In this document: positions 25,875-34,669 of the stretch, in pieces
Numbering within the stretch: the first letter of the stretch is position 1
Layout of the letters: every line of letters begins with the position of its first letter
Assembly: GCA_016789785.1 (NCBI GenBank)
Contig: JAEUQE010000034.1
Span: 1 to 47,685 of the forward strand
Direction of reading: 5' to 3'
From: Bryobacterales bacterium
Lineage (GTDB): Bacteria > Acidobacteriota > Terriglobia > Bryobacterales > Bryobacteraceae
Length of the DNA: 47,685 nt
The notes under the pieces: generated by a model
Databases searched by the model: none
What the model saw: only the letters and a program-made list of their open reading frames with translations
Told to the model about the DNA's origin: nothing
Translations under genes and position numbers: made by a program

Positions 25875-26918
25875 TCAGCAGATGTGCGCGCCGATCGCTT
25901 CCACGTACACCGCGTAAATCGACTGGCTGCCCGTCATGAACAGCCGGTTGCGTTTGGCGCCGCCGAAGCACACGTTGGAACAAATCTCTGGTAGTTTGAT
26001 TTGGCCGATGCGCTGCCCGTCGGGAGCGAAGATATGCACGCCGTCGTAACCGTCGCCCACCCATCCGGCGCTCGCCCAGACGTTGCCCTCTTTGTCGGCA
26101 CGGATGCCGTCGGCCATGCCCGCGCCCTTGCCGGCAAGCGCCATGGAGCAGAACTCGCGCCCGTTGCGTAGCGTCTTGCCATCCACCACGTCCCAAACTT
26201 TGATGTTCTTCGGCGCGTCGGGATAGTGCGACGATCCCGTGTCCGCCACGTAGACCTTCTTGTAGTCCGGCGAGAAGCACAGACCGTTCGGTTTGTAGAT
26301 CTCATCGGTGACCATCGTCATCGTGCCGGTCCTGTCGATGCGATACACAGCTTCCTTGATTTCGAGCGGACCTTTGTTGCCTTCGTAGTCCATCAATGCG
26401 CCGTAGCCCGGGTCGGTGAACCACACCGCGCCATCTGGCGCAACCACGCCATCGTTCGGTGCGTTCAGCCGCTTGCCCTGATACTTGTCCGCGAGCACGG
26501 TGACGGTGCCGTTGTACTCATAGCGCACCACGCGGCGATGGCCATGCTCGAAGGAGATCTGCCGGCCTTCGTAGTCGAACGTGTTGCCGTTGCTGTTGCC
26601 CGCCGGATTCCGCATCACGCTGACGTGACCGTCATCCTGAAGCCATCGCTGTTGGACATTGTTGGGAATGTCGCTCCACACAAGGTACTTGCCCACCCCG
26701 TTCCATGCGGGTCCTTCGGCCCACAGACAGCCCGTGTGCAGCCGCAGGATCGGGGAGTTGCCGATCTTGATTTTGTCGAAGCGCTTGTCGAGCGGGACGA
26801 CGTCGGGCTCGGGATAGCGGACGGGGTTCTTGCTGGAATAGTCACGTTGAGCGAACGCGGCGGTTGCCGCCAGCGAGCCGGACGCTGCGGCAAGGAACGA
26901 TCGGCGTGTGGATGACAT
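25875..26918 (-). CDS. SMP-30/gluconolactonase-family protein with Tat signal
   Basis: 347 residues. The N-terminus MSSTRRSFLAAASGSLAATAAFA has the twin-arginine RRSFL motif, so export of the folded protein through Tat is likely. The rest is a six-bladed propeller of the SMP-30/gluconolactonase/LRE type: LRLHTGCLWAEGPAWNGVGKYLVWSDIPNN, NGNTFDYEGRQISFEHGHRRV, LNAPNDGVVAPDGAVWFTDPGYG, KPNGLCFSPDYKKVYVADTG, MADGIRADKEGNVWAS and SNVCFGGAKRNRLFMTGSQSIYAV. The conserved Glu, Asn and Asp metal ligands are visible in these motifs. The expected activity is hydrolysis of a sugar lactone in the periplasm. Nothing nearby fixes the substrate. Confidence 0.88.
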   Translation of the reverse strand: MSSTRRSFLAAASGSLAATAAFAQRDYSSKNPVRYPEPDVVPLDKRFDKIKIGNSPILRLHTGCLWAEGPAWNGVGKYLVWSDIPNNVQQRWLQDDGHVSVMRNPAGNSNGNTFDYEGRQISFEHGHRRVVRYEYNGTVTVLADKYQGKRLNAPNDGVVAPDGAVWFTDPGYGALMDYEGNKGPLEIKEAVYRIDRTGTMTMVTDEIYKPNGLCFSPDYKKVYVADTGSSHYPDAPKNIKVWDVVDGKTLRNGREFCSMALAGKGAGMADGIRADKEGNVWASAGWVGDGYDGVHIFAPDGQRIGQIKLPEICSNVCFGGAKRNRLFMTGSQSIYAVYVEAIGAHIC

Positions 26919-27072
26919 AGATCAAGTCATTTTACGCGATCGGACCCCGCGGCGCGCAATCGAGGCGAGGCCAGATGCACGAACATTCTCAGGCGGGCTG
27001 AGAACGATCATCCCCGCGGCACGGACCGTGAGAATCGCAAACTCGCGAATGCGCCACCGGCTAGCGGTGTCC

Positions 27073-27091
27073 GGACCATGAGGCATGGTCC
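27073..27091. repeat. Inverted repeat GGACCATG-AGG-CATGGTCC
   Basis: A perfect 8-bp inverted repeat with a 3-nt loop. No T-run follows, so a terminator role is unlikely. Confidence 0.7.
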
Positions 27092-27201
27092 CTGGAGTTG
27101 GACATTTTTGTATGCTCCGGAGCGGGCGGATTCCTCCCGGCTTGGTCCAAGCTCTGGAGTTTCTACATTCGGTGGGGGGCCAACGGTACGTGCACGGTAG
27201 C

Positions 27202-27219
27202 GCAGACCCCCAGGTCTGC
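27202..27219. repeat. Inverted repeat GCAGACC-CCCA-GGTCTGC
   Basis: A perfect 7-bp inverted repeat with a 4-nt loop. It resembles dispersed 'GCAGACC...GGTCTGC' palindromes that I recall from intergenic regions of large Solibacter-type genomes; the recollection is unverified. Confidence 0.6.
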
Positions 27220-27830
27220 CGCATCCCCTCTCCAGAGGACGCCTGGAGATTGGCGCTTTGCGATTTACAATACGCGGGAAGCGGCTGGTTCGGAGTTGTG
27301 CCTTCGCCCGTAAGTCCAGTGTCTGAAGTCATTGCGATGGCGCCAAGGCTCCGCAACGGCTCGCCGCGGCAAAGCCAGGATAGGATGCTGCGCAAGGCGG
27401 TGCATAGTCGCCAGGGCAGTGTCGCGCATCCGGCGAGGAATAACTTGCGGCGCCTGCTCTGTAGCCACTGCCGGACGCCCGCCCGCGCTCTCTCGGGGAT
27501 CATGCTGCGTGTGAACGCGCGAGGGCATTGCGCCGTGCGACCGCGGGAGCAACTTGAGAGTGAGGATGAACGGACCCAGTTCGGCTGACACCCCCGATAT
27601 CTGCCTCGCTCGCAATGACCTGCCAGCGAGCAGCGGACAGTAGCCGCCAACCGGTACGCCGCGGGTGGTCGCGGTCTGCCGCATTGTTCGCGACTGATCG
27701 GGGCCAGCCTGGTGGCCGCTCTCACGACGGGGCGCCGTGGAACCACGCCGGGGACCGGCCCCATCCGTGGAGTTCCGTAGCTTGCTCTGCGTGAAGTCCC
27801 GCCGGCAAGCAGCGGCGCCGAAGATGCGGC

Positions 27831-27853
27831 GACTATAACCAAAGTTAGTGGTC
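27831..27853 (+). promoter_or_regulatory. Possible activator-dependent promoter of the receptor locus
   Basis: TATAAC (27834-27839) would place transcription start near 27846, about 40 bases before the first gene of the receptor locus. No -35 box is recognisable. The element sits inside an imperfect inverted repeat (CTATAAC-CAAA-GTTAGTG). A promoter lacking a -35 box would fit control by the nearby response regulator. Weak evidence. Confidence 0.25.
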
Positions 27854-27884
27854 CTCGCCGCCTCATCTCCTTAGGATGAGAATC

Positions 27885-29219
27885 ATGGCGAAACTCGGCC
27901 GCAAGTCGATATCCTCCAGAGTCCCGGCGCTCTCCCGCCGCGGATTTCTCGCCGCCTCCCTGTTTCCACTGCCCGCCTCGGGCCGCGACCCTCTGCGCAG
28001 TTCGGTCGAAACCGCCCGGGAGGAACTCACCCGCCGCTTCCTGGACCCCTGGGGAACCCTCTACCACTATGTGGGACTGAAGGGCGAGGTCATCCGCCCC
28101 ACAGCCGAGCATTGCCGCGCCAACCAGCCCAGCATCATGAGCTGGTCCACACCCATTGAGGACGGCCCCTTCTACGGCGGCCTCTACCTGATGGGACTCA
28201 CGGCGCGCGCCCGGCGGCTGCGCACCCCGTCTGCCGCCACCGACGCAGCCCGGATGGCACATGGCCTGGTGCGCCTGGCACGCGCCTCCGCCGAGGATGC
28301 GTTCATCGTGCGCGGTCTGTGCGCCGATGGCAAGTCCCACTATGCGGCCAGTTCCGAGGACCAGTTCTATCCGTGGTTCCTTGGTCTGTGGACGTATCTG
28401 CGCTCTCCTTTGCCCTCCGCCTCCGATCGCGCGGGGATCCGCTCCGAGTTGCTGCGCGCGGGGACCGCGATCGAGAAGCACGGATGGAGGGTTCCCTGTT
28501 CCCCACGAAGCTTCGGCTATCGCGGCACTTACCTCCGTGCGACCGCGTTTGACTCGGCGCGCCTGCTGTCGCTTCTGCTCATGCTGCACGACCTCACTGG
28601 CGATCGCCACTGGCGTGCCGAATACGAGCGCCGCCTGGAAGAGTGTCCGGCCCCGGACTCCTTCACGCGCCTCGAACTCTGCGCACAGGGCATTCAGTAC
28701 GTGGAAACCGGAGAAACCAACCTCTGGACGAGATCGATGGGCGTGGCCGCTCTCCGGATGTTGATGGACGCCGGGAGCGATCCCTCCCACCGCAAGCGTT
28801 TCCAGCAGGGCTTGCTCGCCAGCGCCCGCGCGGCGGCCCCGCATGTGGCCCGCTATCGCGGATTCGATGCCGGAAAGAACTTGGCCTTCGATCCCGACTG
28901 GCGCTTCCTCAATGCCTCCTGGAAGCCGCACACCAACGCCGACGACGGGAACCTGCTGGCGCGGAGTCTCCTGCCACTCTGGGCGGCCAGGAACCCGCTC
29001 AGCGTGTATGAGGATCAGTGCATGCGCGAACCGTTGTTCGCCGCCTGGATCGTCACTCTGGCCGCGGACCCCACGCTGCTGGCCGCCCATGCGGACACGA
29101 TTCGACCCGCGCTGCTGCACTTCCGCTGGTCCCGCCTGTACAACTCGTCGTTCTTTGTCTGCGTGAATACGTACTACGAAGGAATCCGATGGGGCCTCGC
29201 AGACCCCGCCGGTGCTTAA
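27885..29219 (+). CDS. Secreted protein of unknown function, likely alpha-helical toroid enzyme
   Basis: 444 residues from ATG 27885, chosen because AGGATGAG precedes it; ATG 27876 is also in frame. The N-terminus has a Tat-like signal (SRRGFLAASLFPLPASG). No named family is recognised. The body is regular amphipathic helices with short loops holding aromatic and acidic residues, as in (alpha/alpha)6-barrel glycosidases and lyases. It is homologous to the lipoprotein at 32714-34051: both have IED followed by a G-rich helix, an RG...DGKS-H/Y-Y..SS-x-DQ block, and a DLTGD-x-HW block. The invariant Asp and Asp-Gln pairs are candidate active-site residues. It is first in a three-gene run with the TonB receptor, whose Shine-Dalgarno overlaps this stop codon. 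A polysaccharide- or oligosaccharide-processing role is inferred. Confidence 0.7.
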   Translation: MAKLGRKSISSRVPALSRRGFLAASLFPLPASGRDPLRSSVETAREELTRRFLDPWGTLYHYVGLKGEVIRPTAEHCRANQPSIMSWSTPIEDGPFYGGLYLMGLTARARRLRTPSAATDAARMAHGLVRLARASAEDAFIVRGLCADGKSHYAASSEDQFYPWFLGLWTYLRSPLPSASDRAGIRSELLRAGTAIEKHGWRVPCSPRSFGYRGTYLRATAFDSARLLSLLLMLHDLTGDRHWRAEYERRLEECPAPDSFTRLELCAQGIQYVETGETNLWTRSMGVAALRMLMDAGSDPSHRKRFQQGLLASARAAAPHVARYRGFDAGKNLAFDPDWRFLNASWKPHTNADDGNLLARSLLPLWAARNPLSVYEDQCMREPLFAAWIVTLAADPTLLAAHADTIRPALLHFRWSRLYNSSFFVCVNTYYEGIRWGLADPAGA

Positions 29220-29229
29220 GGAGATAGGA

Positions 29230-32200
29230 ATGAAGCTGCCCAAGGCTGTCCTCTGTTGCATCGCGCTTGCCGGCCCTCTGGCGGCGCAGAACGTGTCCAG
29301 TTCCGTCACCGGAACGATTCTCGATCCCTCCGGCACCGTCGTGGCTGGAGCTGAATGCTTGCTTACCCGAACCACGACCGGTGCCACCTCTACGGCCACC
29401 TCCTGGACCGATGGATCCTTTACAATCCCCAACGTGCAGGCAGGCACGTACTCCTTGCAGGTGCGCAGCCCGGGATTCAAAACCCTCACGCTCAGCAGCA
29501 TCGAAGTCACGTCCGCCGAGACCCGGGCGCTCGGCAGGCTCAGTTTGACGCTCGGAGAGACGCGCGAAGTGGTGGACGTGCGCGCTGAGGTCTCCCCCCT
29601 GCAACTGTCTTCCTCCGAAAAGTCCGGCCTGATCAATGGGCAACAACTCAATAATGTCGCCATCCGCGGGCGCGATTTCGTGGCGTTTCTCGCCACCGTG
29701 CCCGGCGTGGTGGACCGCTCGCAGTCCCGCGAAACCACATCCCCAACCTCCATCCAGGGCATCTCGATCAACGGTGGACGCGAGAACGCGAAGAACGTCT
29801 CCATCGACGGCATCACCAACCTCGATGTGGGCGCCAATCAGACGGTCCACTATCAGCCAAACATGGATGCCATCGCTGAAGTGAAGGTCCTCACCTCCAA
29901 CTATCAGGCCGAGTATGGGCGAAATGCCGGCGGCGTCATCACCGTCATCACCAAGTCCGGGACCTCTCAGTTCCATGGATCGGCTTATCACTTCTACCGC
30001 CACGAAACTCTAAACGCGAACAACTTCTTCAACAACCGGTCGGCGACCCAGCGGCAGCCCTACCGGTACAGGATCTCCGGCTATTCCTTGGGCGGACCCA
30101 TCTACGTGCCGGGAAAGTTCAACACCTCGAAGAACCGCTTGTTCTTCTTCGCCTCGCAGGAGTTCGTCGGTGTCCGCAGGGATTACGGGACACGGCTGGT
30201 CAACGTGCCGTCGGTGCTGGAACGCCAGGGCGACTACTCGCAGAGCTTCGACATCAATGGCGCCTTGATCCCCGTGATTGACCCGCAGACCCGCACCTCG
30301 GCCAACCCAAACGGCACGGCCTTTGCCGGCAACCGGATCCCCGCGGCCCGGATCAACGCGGCCGGGCAGTCCATCCTGCGCTTCTTCCCCGAGCCGAACT
30401 TCACTGACCCCGAGGCCCGCAACCGCTATGCGTGGAACTTCCGGTCCACTTACAGCGGCACTTACCCACGCCGCAACGATGTTTTCCGCGGCGACTGGAA
30501 CTTATCCTCGAGCACCCAGGTCTACTACCGCTTCATCCAGGACAGAGACGAGCAGAACGCCCCCTTCGGCACCACGGCTAATGGCGCCATCAACTTCCTG
30601 CTCACGCCGATGCGCTTCGGCCAGCCGGGCCAGGGCCACGTCCTGCACCTGTCGAAGACCTTCAACCCGACCACCGTGCTGGAGGTCAACGCCGGCCGGA
30701 GCAGCAATCAGTTGTACTGGAATCCCGAAGATCCCACGCTGCTGAGCCGGTCACGGATGGGCAACGCCCCTCAACTGTTTCCGCAGGGAGATCCCGACAC
30801 CACGCTTGCGCCCGACGTCTCCTTCGGCGGCCAACCCGCCAACACGGCGCTGTTCGTCATCAACAACATGCCGTATGAGAACTGGAACAATATCTTCAGC
30901 ATCTCGGCGAACCTGAGCAAGGTGTGGAACAGGCACACGTTGAAGGCCGGGCTCTATTTCGAGCGGACTTCGAAGTTCCAGGTAGGCGCGGGCAATTTCC
31001 GCGGCGCTTACAACTTCACTCGCGATGTGAACAATCCGCTCGACGCCAACAACAGTTTCGCCAACGCCCTGCTGGGCAACTTCCGCAGTTACACGGAAGC
31101 GACGGAGCGGGTGAATGGAGAATACTACTTCAAGAACTACGAGTGGTATGTGCAGGACAACTTCCGGGCCACCAGCCGGCTCACCCTCGATCTTGGGCTG
31201 CGCGTCTACCACCTGCCCGCCGTCGAAGACCGTAATCTGACGACAGCCACGTTTGACCCGTCGCGGTTCAACCGATCCCAGGTCCCGGCCCTTTACCGGC
31301 CCGCCCTTGACAGCACCCGGAGGCGCGTCGCACAAAATCCGCTCAACGGAGCATTGGCGCCCGCGCCGCTCATCGGACTGTTTGTACCCGGGTCCGGGGA
31401 TCCCGCCAACGGCTTCGTTCGATCCGGCACGCAGGGCTATCCTCGCGCACTGTTCACCAACCCAACCACGGCTTTCGGACCTCGCGCCGGGTTTGCCTGG
31501 GACGTATTCGGAAACGGGCAAACGGCGGTTCGCGGCGGATTCGGCCTGTTCTTCGATCGCAGCGGCGCCGCGATCCAGATTCACATGAACGGCCAGCCGC
31601 CAGTGGCTTACATTCCCACCCTCTGGTACGGAAGCATGGGAGGGCTGGGAGAGGGTGTCGCGACATTCGGGCCTACCAATGTTCGAGTGATTCAGGGCGA
31701 AGAGAAGCTGCCCAAGACGATGAACTACAGTTTCGGCGTTCAGCAGCGCCTGTTCGGCATGGTGGCGGACGCATCCTACGTCGGTTCCCTCACGCGGAAC
31801 CTGATCGGCAGCATGAATATCAATCCGATCCCGATGTTTGCCCGGTTCGACCCCGCCAGCGCGGATCCCACGCAGGCCGGCCGACCGCTTGCCGATGACT
31901 TCTTCCGGACCTACCTCGGTGTCGCCGACATCGCCATGCGCGAAGCTCGCTATACATCGAACTACCACGCCTTCCAGCTTTCGCTGAACCGCCGGTTCTC
32001 GCAGGGTTTTCAGTTCGGCTTGTCGTACACGTTCTCCAAGGTGCTGGGCGTCACGGATAACGAAAGCGCGCTGGCCACGCCATACTTCGACCCCCGGCGC
32101 TGGAACTACGGGCCGTTGGCGTTCGACCGTACCCAAGTGGCGGTAGTGAACTACATCTACGACATCCCGTCGCCCGGCAAGGCTCTCAACTGGCGGCCGC

Positions 32201-32691
32201 TCCACTGGGCGCTGGGCAACTGGCAGATCAGTGGGATCACGTCGCTCGTCACCGGAGCACCCGTCACGCCGGGATTCAGCACGGTCGATGGGCAGGACAT
32301 CACCGGCTCATCCGAAGGTCCGCGCATCACGGTGACCGGAGACCCCAAACTGCCCGCCAGCGAACGCACCTTCTTCCGCAACTTCCGGACTGAGGCATTC
32401 GCCCGAACCCCGCTGCGCAGCTTCGGCAACGCCGGCATCGGCATCCTGCGCGGTCCGGGATACGTCAACTGGGATCTGTCCATCACCAAGCGCGTTCCCC
32501 TGTGGTCGGAAGAGCGGTTCCTGCAAGTTCGCGGAGAATTCTTCAACGCGTTCAACAACACGCAGTTCTCTGGATTCGATCTCAGCCCGCGGTTCGATCT
32601 GGCGGGCCGCCAGGTGAATCCGAACTTCGGGGCCTTTACGTCCGCGCGAGACGCGCGCGTCGTGCAAATCTCGGCGAGGTTCGCCTTCTAA
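29230..32691 (+). CDS. TonB-dependent receptor, Oar-like, with carboxypeptidase regulatory domain
   Basis: 1153 residues. ATG 29230 is set by AAGGAG six bases upstream and gives a signal peptide (LPKAVLCCIALAGPLAAQ). Residues 20-110 are a carboxypeptidase-like regulatory fold (VTGTILDPSGTVVAGAECLLT, SFTIPNVQAGTYSLQV, PGFKTL). Residues about 115-250 are the plug (LNNVAIRGRDFVAFLATVPGVVD, ISINGGRENAKNVSIDGI, EYGRNAGGVITVITKSGT). The remainder is a large beta-barrel ending ISARFAF. It should bind and import a bulky nutrient across the outer membrane with TonB. The two flanking genes encode related secreted proteins and the gene block converges on a sensor kinase/regulator pair, which suggests a dedicated uptake locus without a SusD partner. 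Confidence 0.93.
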   Translation: MKLPKAVLCCIALAGPLAAQNVSSSVTGTILDPSGTVVAGAECLLTRTTTGATSTATSWTDGSFTIPNVQAGTYSLQVRSPGFKTLTLSSIEVTSAETRALGRLSLTLGETREVVDVRAEVSPLQLSSSEKSGLINGQQLNNVAIRGRDFVAFLATVPGVVDRSQSRETTSPTSIQGISINGGRENAKNVSIDGITNLDVGANQTVHYQPNMDAIAEVKVLTSNYQAEYGRNAGGVITVITKSGTSQFHGSAYHFYRHETLNANNFFNNRSATQRQPYRYRISGYSLGGPIYVPGKFNTSKNRLFFFASQEFVGVRRDYGTRLVNVPSVLERQGDYSQSFDINGALIPVIDPQTRTSANPNGTAFAGNRIPAARINAAGQSILRFFPEPNFTDPEARNRYAWNFRSTYSGTYPRRNDVFRGDWNLSSSTQVYYRFIQDRDEQNAPFGTTANGAINFLLTPMRFGQPGQGHVLHLSKTFNPTTVLEVNAGRSSNQLYWNPEDPTLLSRSRMGNAPQLFPQGDPDTTLAPDVSFGGQPANTALFVINNMPYENWNNIFSISANLSKVWNRHTLKAGLYFERTSKFQVGAGNFRGAYNFTRDVNNPLDANNSFANALLGNFRSYTEATERVNGEYYFKNYEWYVQDNFRATSRLTLDLGLRVYHLPAVEDRNLTTATFDPSRFNRSQVPALYRPALDSTRRRVAQNPLNGALAPAPLIGLFVPGSGDPANGFVRSGTQGYPRALFTNPTTAFGPRAGFAWDVFGNGQTAVRGGFGLFFDRSGAAIQIHMNGQPPVAYIPTLWYGSMGGLGEGVATFGPTNVRVIQGEEKLPKTMNYSFGVQQRLFGMVADASYVGSLTRNLIGSMNINPIPMFARFDPASADPTQAGRPLADDFFRTYLGVADIAMREARYTSNYHAFQLSLNRRFSQGFQFGLSYTFSKVLGVTDNESALATPYFDPRRWNYGPLAFDRTQVAVVNYIYDIPSPGKALNWRPLHWALGNWQISGITSLVTGAPVTPGFSTVDGQDITGSSEGPRITVTGDPKLPASERTFFRNFRTEAFARTPLRSFGNAGIGILRGPGYVNWDLSITKRVPLWSEERFLQVRGEFFNAFNNTQFSGFDLSPRFDLAGRQVNPNFGAFTSARDARVVQISARFAF

Positions 32692-32713
32692 AGGAGAGAG
32701 AGGCGAGACACCC

Positions 32714-34051
32714 ATGCGAACCTCCATCGCAACCATCACCGCGCTTGGGCTGCTGGGCTGCGCCGCTGCCGGGACATCCGCACCGGCGTCCACCCTCGAT
32801 CGGGTGAAGTCGCTGTGCCGCGACTATATCACCGGCTACCTGAGCCCCGCCACCGGTCTGGCCTACGGCAAACGGATCAACGGACCCACCGGCATCTCGG
32901 TCCTCGAGAGTCCTTCGGAGATCGCCCAGAGACGAGTCGGCGGAGAGCCGCGGCCTTGGGGCTACGGCTCCGGCATTGAGGACCTCGCCTACCAGAACGG
33001 GATGTTTCTCTACGCCCTGCTCGATGCCGAGCACACTACCCGCGACAGCTACCTCGCTCAAACGGCGGAACAGGTCTTCCGCGGGCTGCAAAGCATGTCG
33101 CGCCTCAGCCCGGTGCCCGGCTTTGTGCCGCGTGGGCCGCATCCCGACGGCAAGAGCTACTACCCGGATTCCTCGCTGGACCAGCACAGCCTCTACATGT
33201 GCGCCTTGTGGCGCTGGTATCACAGCCGCTTTGCCACAGCCGCGGACAAAACCTGGATCCGGGACATGGCCGCAAAAGTAATGCGCCGGCTCGAAAAGGA
33301 CGGCTGGTCGATTCAGAATGAAGACAGCTCCAAGCCGTCCCACGCGGGCGGAACCATGCTCAACATGGATCCAGTCACCTCGCTGTTGTTGCTGCAAATG
33401 CTGGCCGTCACTCACGATCTGACCGGAGACCCGCACTGGAAAGAAGCATTTGACCGGTTCGGCTTGGAGGACAATGGCCGCCGCTGGAAGCTCCTCGATC
33501 GGCCTGTCGACCCGGAGCGCGCCTTCCGGCACACCATGTTCATCAACCAGGATATGCTGCGAGCCGAAACGCTTCGCCGCATCGTCCGGGAGCCGGAGCG
33601 CCGGGCCATTTTGCTGAGGCGCCTCGACAACTTCGCGACCGACATGATTGCGTGCAACTACTTCCAGGCATGGCGCCGTGTGGACTGGCTGGGCGACGAA
33701 GGCTGGCCCGATGCGAAGCAGCCAGAGGTGGCGGACCGTTACCTGCAGCCGTTGGGGTTGAACACAGGCTCCCGGCGGACGGTGCTCGAACTGGTCCGGA
33801 TGTACGATCCCGCCCGTCTGTCGCCTCCCGCGTTGCACGGCAGGCGGAACCGTTATGAGCCCATGCTGATCGCCACACCCGCCATGGTGTTCCAGATCGC
33901 GTTGATGTCCCGAAATCCCGAACACGTGAAGACGGCGGCCGCCGGCGTACACGACATGCTGACCCGTACCGCCTTCGATCGGGTGGACCTCGGCTGGGCT
34001 TATAACTACACGGTGCTCGCGGCTCTCTGGAGTCTCGCCGGTTTGCCCTGA
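32714..34051 (+). CDS. Lipoprotein homologous to the first gene of the receptor locus
   Basis: 445 residues. The signal peptide ends in a lipobox, L13-L14-G15-C16, so it should be lipid-anchored in the periplasm or on the outer membrane. The body is helical and clearly related to the Tat-type protein at 27885-29219: shared blocks are IEDLAYQNG near residue 90, RGPHPDGKSYYPDSSLDQ in the centre, DGWSIQ, and LLLLQMLAVTHDLTGDPHW. A toroid-fold glycosidase, lyase or binding protein is likely, but the family is not identified. It follows the receptor stop by 22 bases, with AAAGGAG in the gap, so it belongs to the same operon. Its stop abuts the stop of the convergent response-regulator gene (34051/34052), with no room for a terminator. 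Confidence 0.72.
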   Translation: MRTSIATITALGLLGCAAAGTSAPASTLDRVKSLCRDYITGYLSPATGLAYGKRINGPTGISVLESPSEIAQRRVGGEPRPWGYGSGIEDLAYQNGMFLYALLDAEHTTRDSYLAQTAEQVFRGLQSMSRLSPVPGFVPRGPHPDGKSYYPDSSLDQHSLYMCALWRWYHSRFATAADKTWIRDMAAKVMRRLEKDGWSIQNEDSSKPSHAGGTMLNMDPVTSLLLLQMLAVTHDLTGDPHWKEAFDRFGLEDNGRRWKLLDRPVDPERAFRHTMFINQDMLRAETLRRIVREPERRAILLRRLDNFATDMIACNYFQAWRRVDWLGDEGWPDAKQPEVADRYLQPLGLNTGSRRTVLELVRMYDPARLSPPALHGRRNRYEPMLIATPAMVFQIALMSRNPEHVKTAAAGVHDMLTRTAFDRVDLGWAYNYTVLAALWSLAGLP

Positions 34052-34669
34052 TCAGTCCAGATGAACCAGGCCGCGGTGCAACGCCATCAGGGCCGCCTTG
34101 GTGCGGTCCGACACGCCCAGCTTGGGGAGCAGACTGTTCACGTGCAGCTTCACGGTGCCTTCGGAAATCGACAACTCCGCCCCGATTTCACGATTGCTCA
34201 GTCCCTTCACGATCCCCCGGAGGACATCTGTCTCCCGTGGCGTGAGTTCGCTTCCCGGCAATCGCGCCGAGAGCCGCTCGGCCACGGGAGCGGGCAGGCA
34301 CCGCTTGCCCTGGTGGGTCAGACGGATCGCGCGGAGCAGGTCTTCGCGCGGAAGGCTCTTCAGGACATAGCCGCAACTGCCCGCCTGCAGCGCGCGGAAG
34401 ATGTCTTCATCGCCGCCCCAGGTGGAAATCAGCACCACCCGGGTCTGCGGCCGCAGCCGGCGCAACTGCTTCGTCAGTTCCACTCCATCCTCGCCAGGCA
34501 ACCGCAGGTCGATCAGCGCTACGTCGACCTCGAAGTTCTGCGCCGCCTCCAGCGCCGCGCCTGCGTTGCCTGCTTCCGCCACCACCACCATGTCCGGCTC
34601 GCTGGCGAGGGTGGCCTTCAAGCCCATGCGGACCAGAAAATGGTCGTCCACGACGAGAATCCGGATCAT
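34052..34669 (-). CDS. NarL/LuxR-type response regulator
   Basis: 205 residues. The receiver domain is complete: Asp8/Asp9 in VVDDH, phospho-acceptor Asp54 in ALIDLRLPGEDG, and Lys104 in VLKSLPREDL. A LuxR-type helix-turn-helix follows (about 142-195): LTPRETDVLRGIVKGLSNREIGAELSISEGTVKLHVNSLLPKLGV. The start is ATG 34669, overlapping the kinase stop as ATGA; an upstream extension to 34828 reads as out-of-frame kinase sequence. Phosphorylation by the adjacent HisKA_3 kinase is almost certain. The most likely targets are the convergent receptor operon and its own promoter, by position only. Confidence 0.95.
   Translation of the reverse strand: MIRILVVDDHFLVRMGLKATLASEPDMVVVAEAGNAGAALEAAQNFEVDVALIDLRLPGEDGVELTKQLRRLRPQTRVVLISTWGGDEDIFRALQAGSCGYVLKSLPREDLLRAIRLTHQGKRCLPAPVAERLSARLPGSELTPRETDVLRGIVKGLSNREIGAELSISEGTVKLHVNSLLPKLGVSDRTKAALMALHRGLVHLD

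Larger units (their letters stand above)
26919..27884. other. Long non-coding interval with palindromes
   Basis: Nearly 1 kb without a gene I can support. Frames on both strands here lack ribosome binding sites and read as arginine/serine/proline-rich shadow sequence. It contains two compact palindromes (27073-27091 and 27202-27219) and a possible activator-dependent promoter close to the next gene (27831-27853). It may be decayed coding DNA or a dispersed repeat; I cannot tell which. Confidence 0.5.

Noticed and set aside
27085..27588. 167-codon plus-strand frame as a possible gene
   Set aside because: It has no Shine-Dalgarno, an irregular composition, spans the palindromes and has no family motif; a minus-strand frame in the same place (27265-27684) is equally unconvincing.
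26922..29837. 971-codon minus-strand frame
   Set aside because: It lies antisense to two well-supported plus-strand genes and the non-coding interval, has no recognisable domain, and is the complement of codon-biased GC-rich sequence.
30751..32205. 484-codon minus-strand frame inside the TonB receptor gene
   Set aside because: It is a shadow of the receptor coding strand, and the receptor has a full set of domains.
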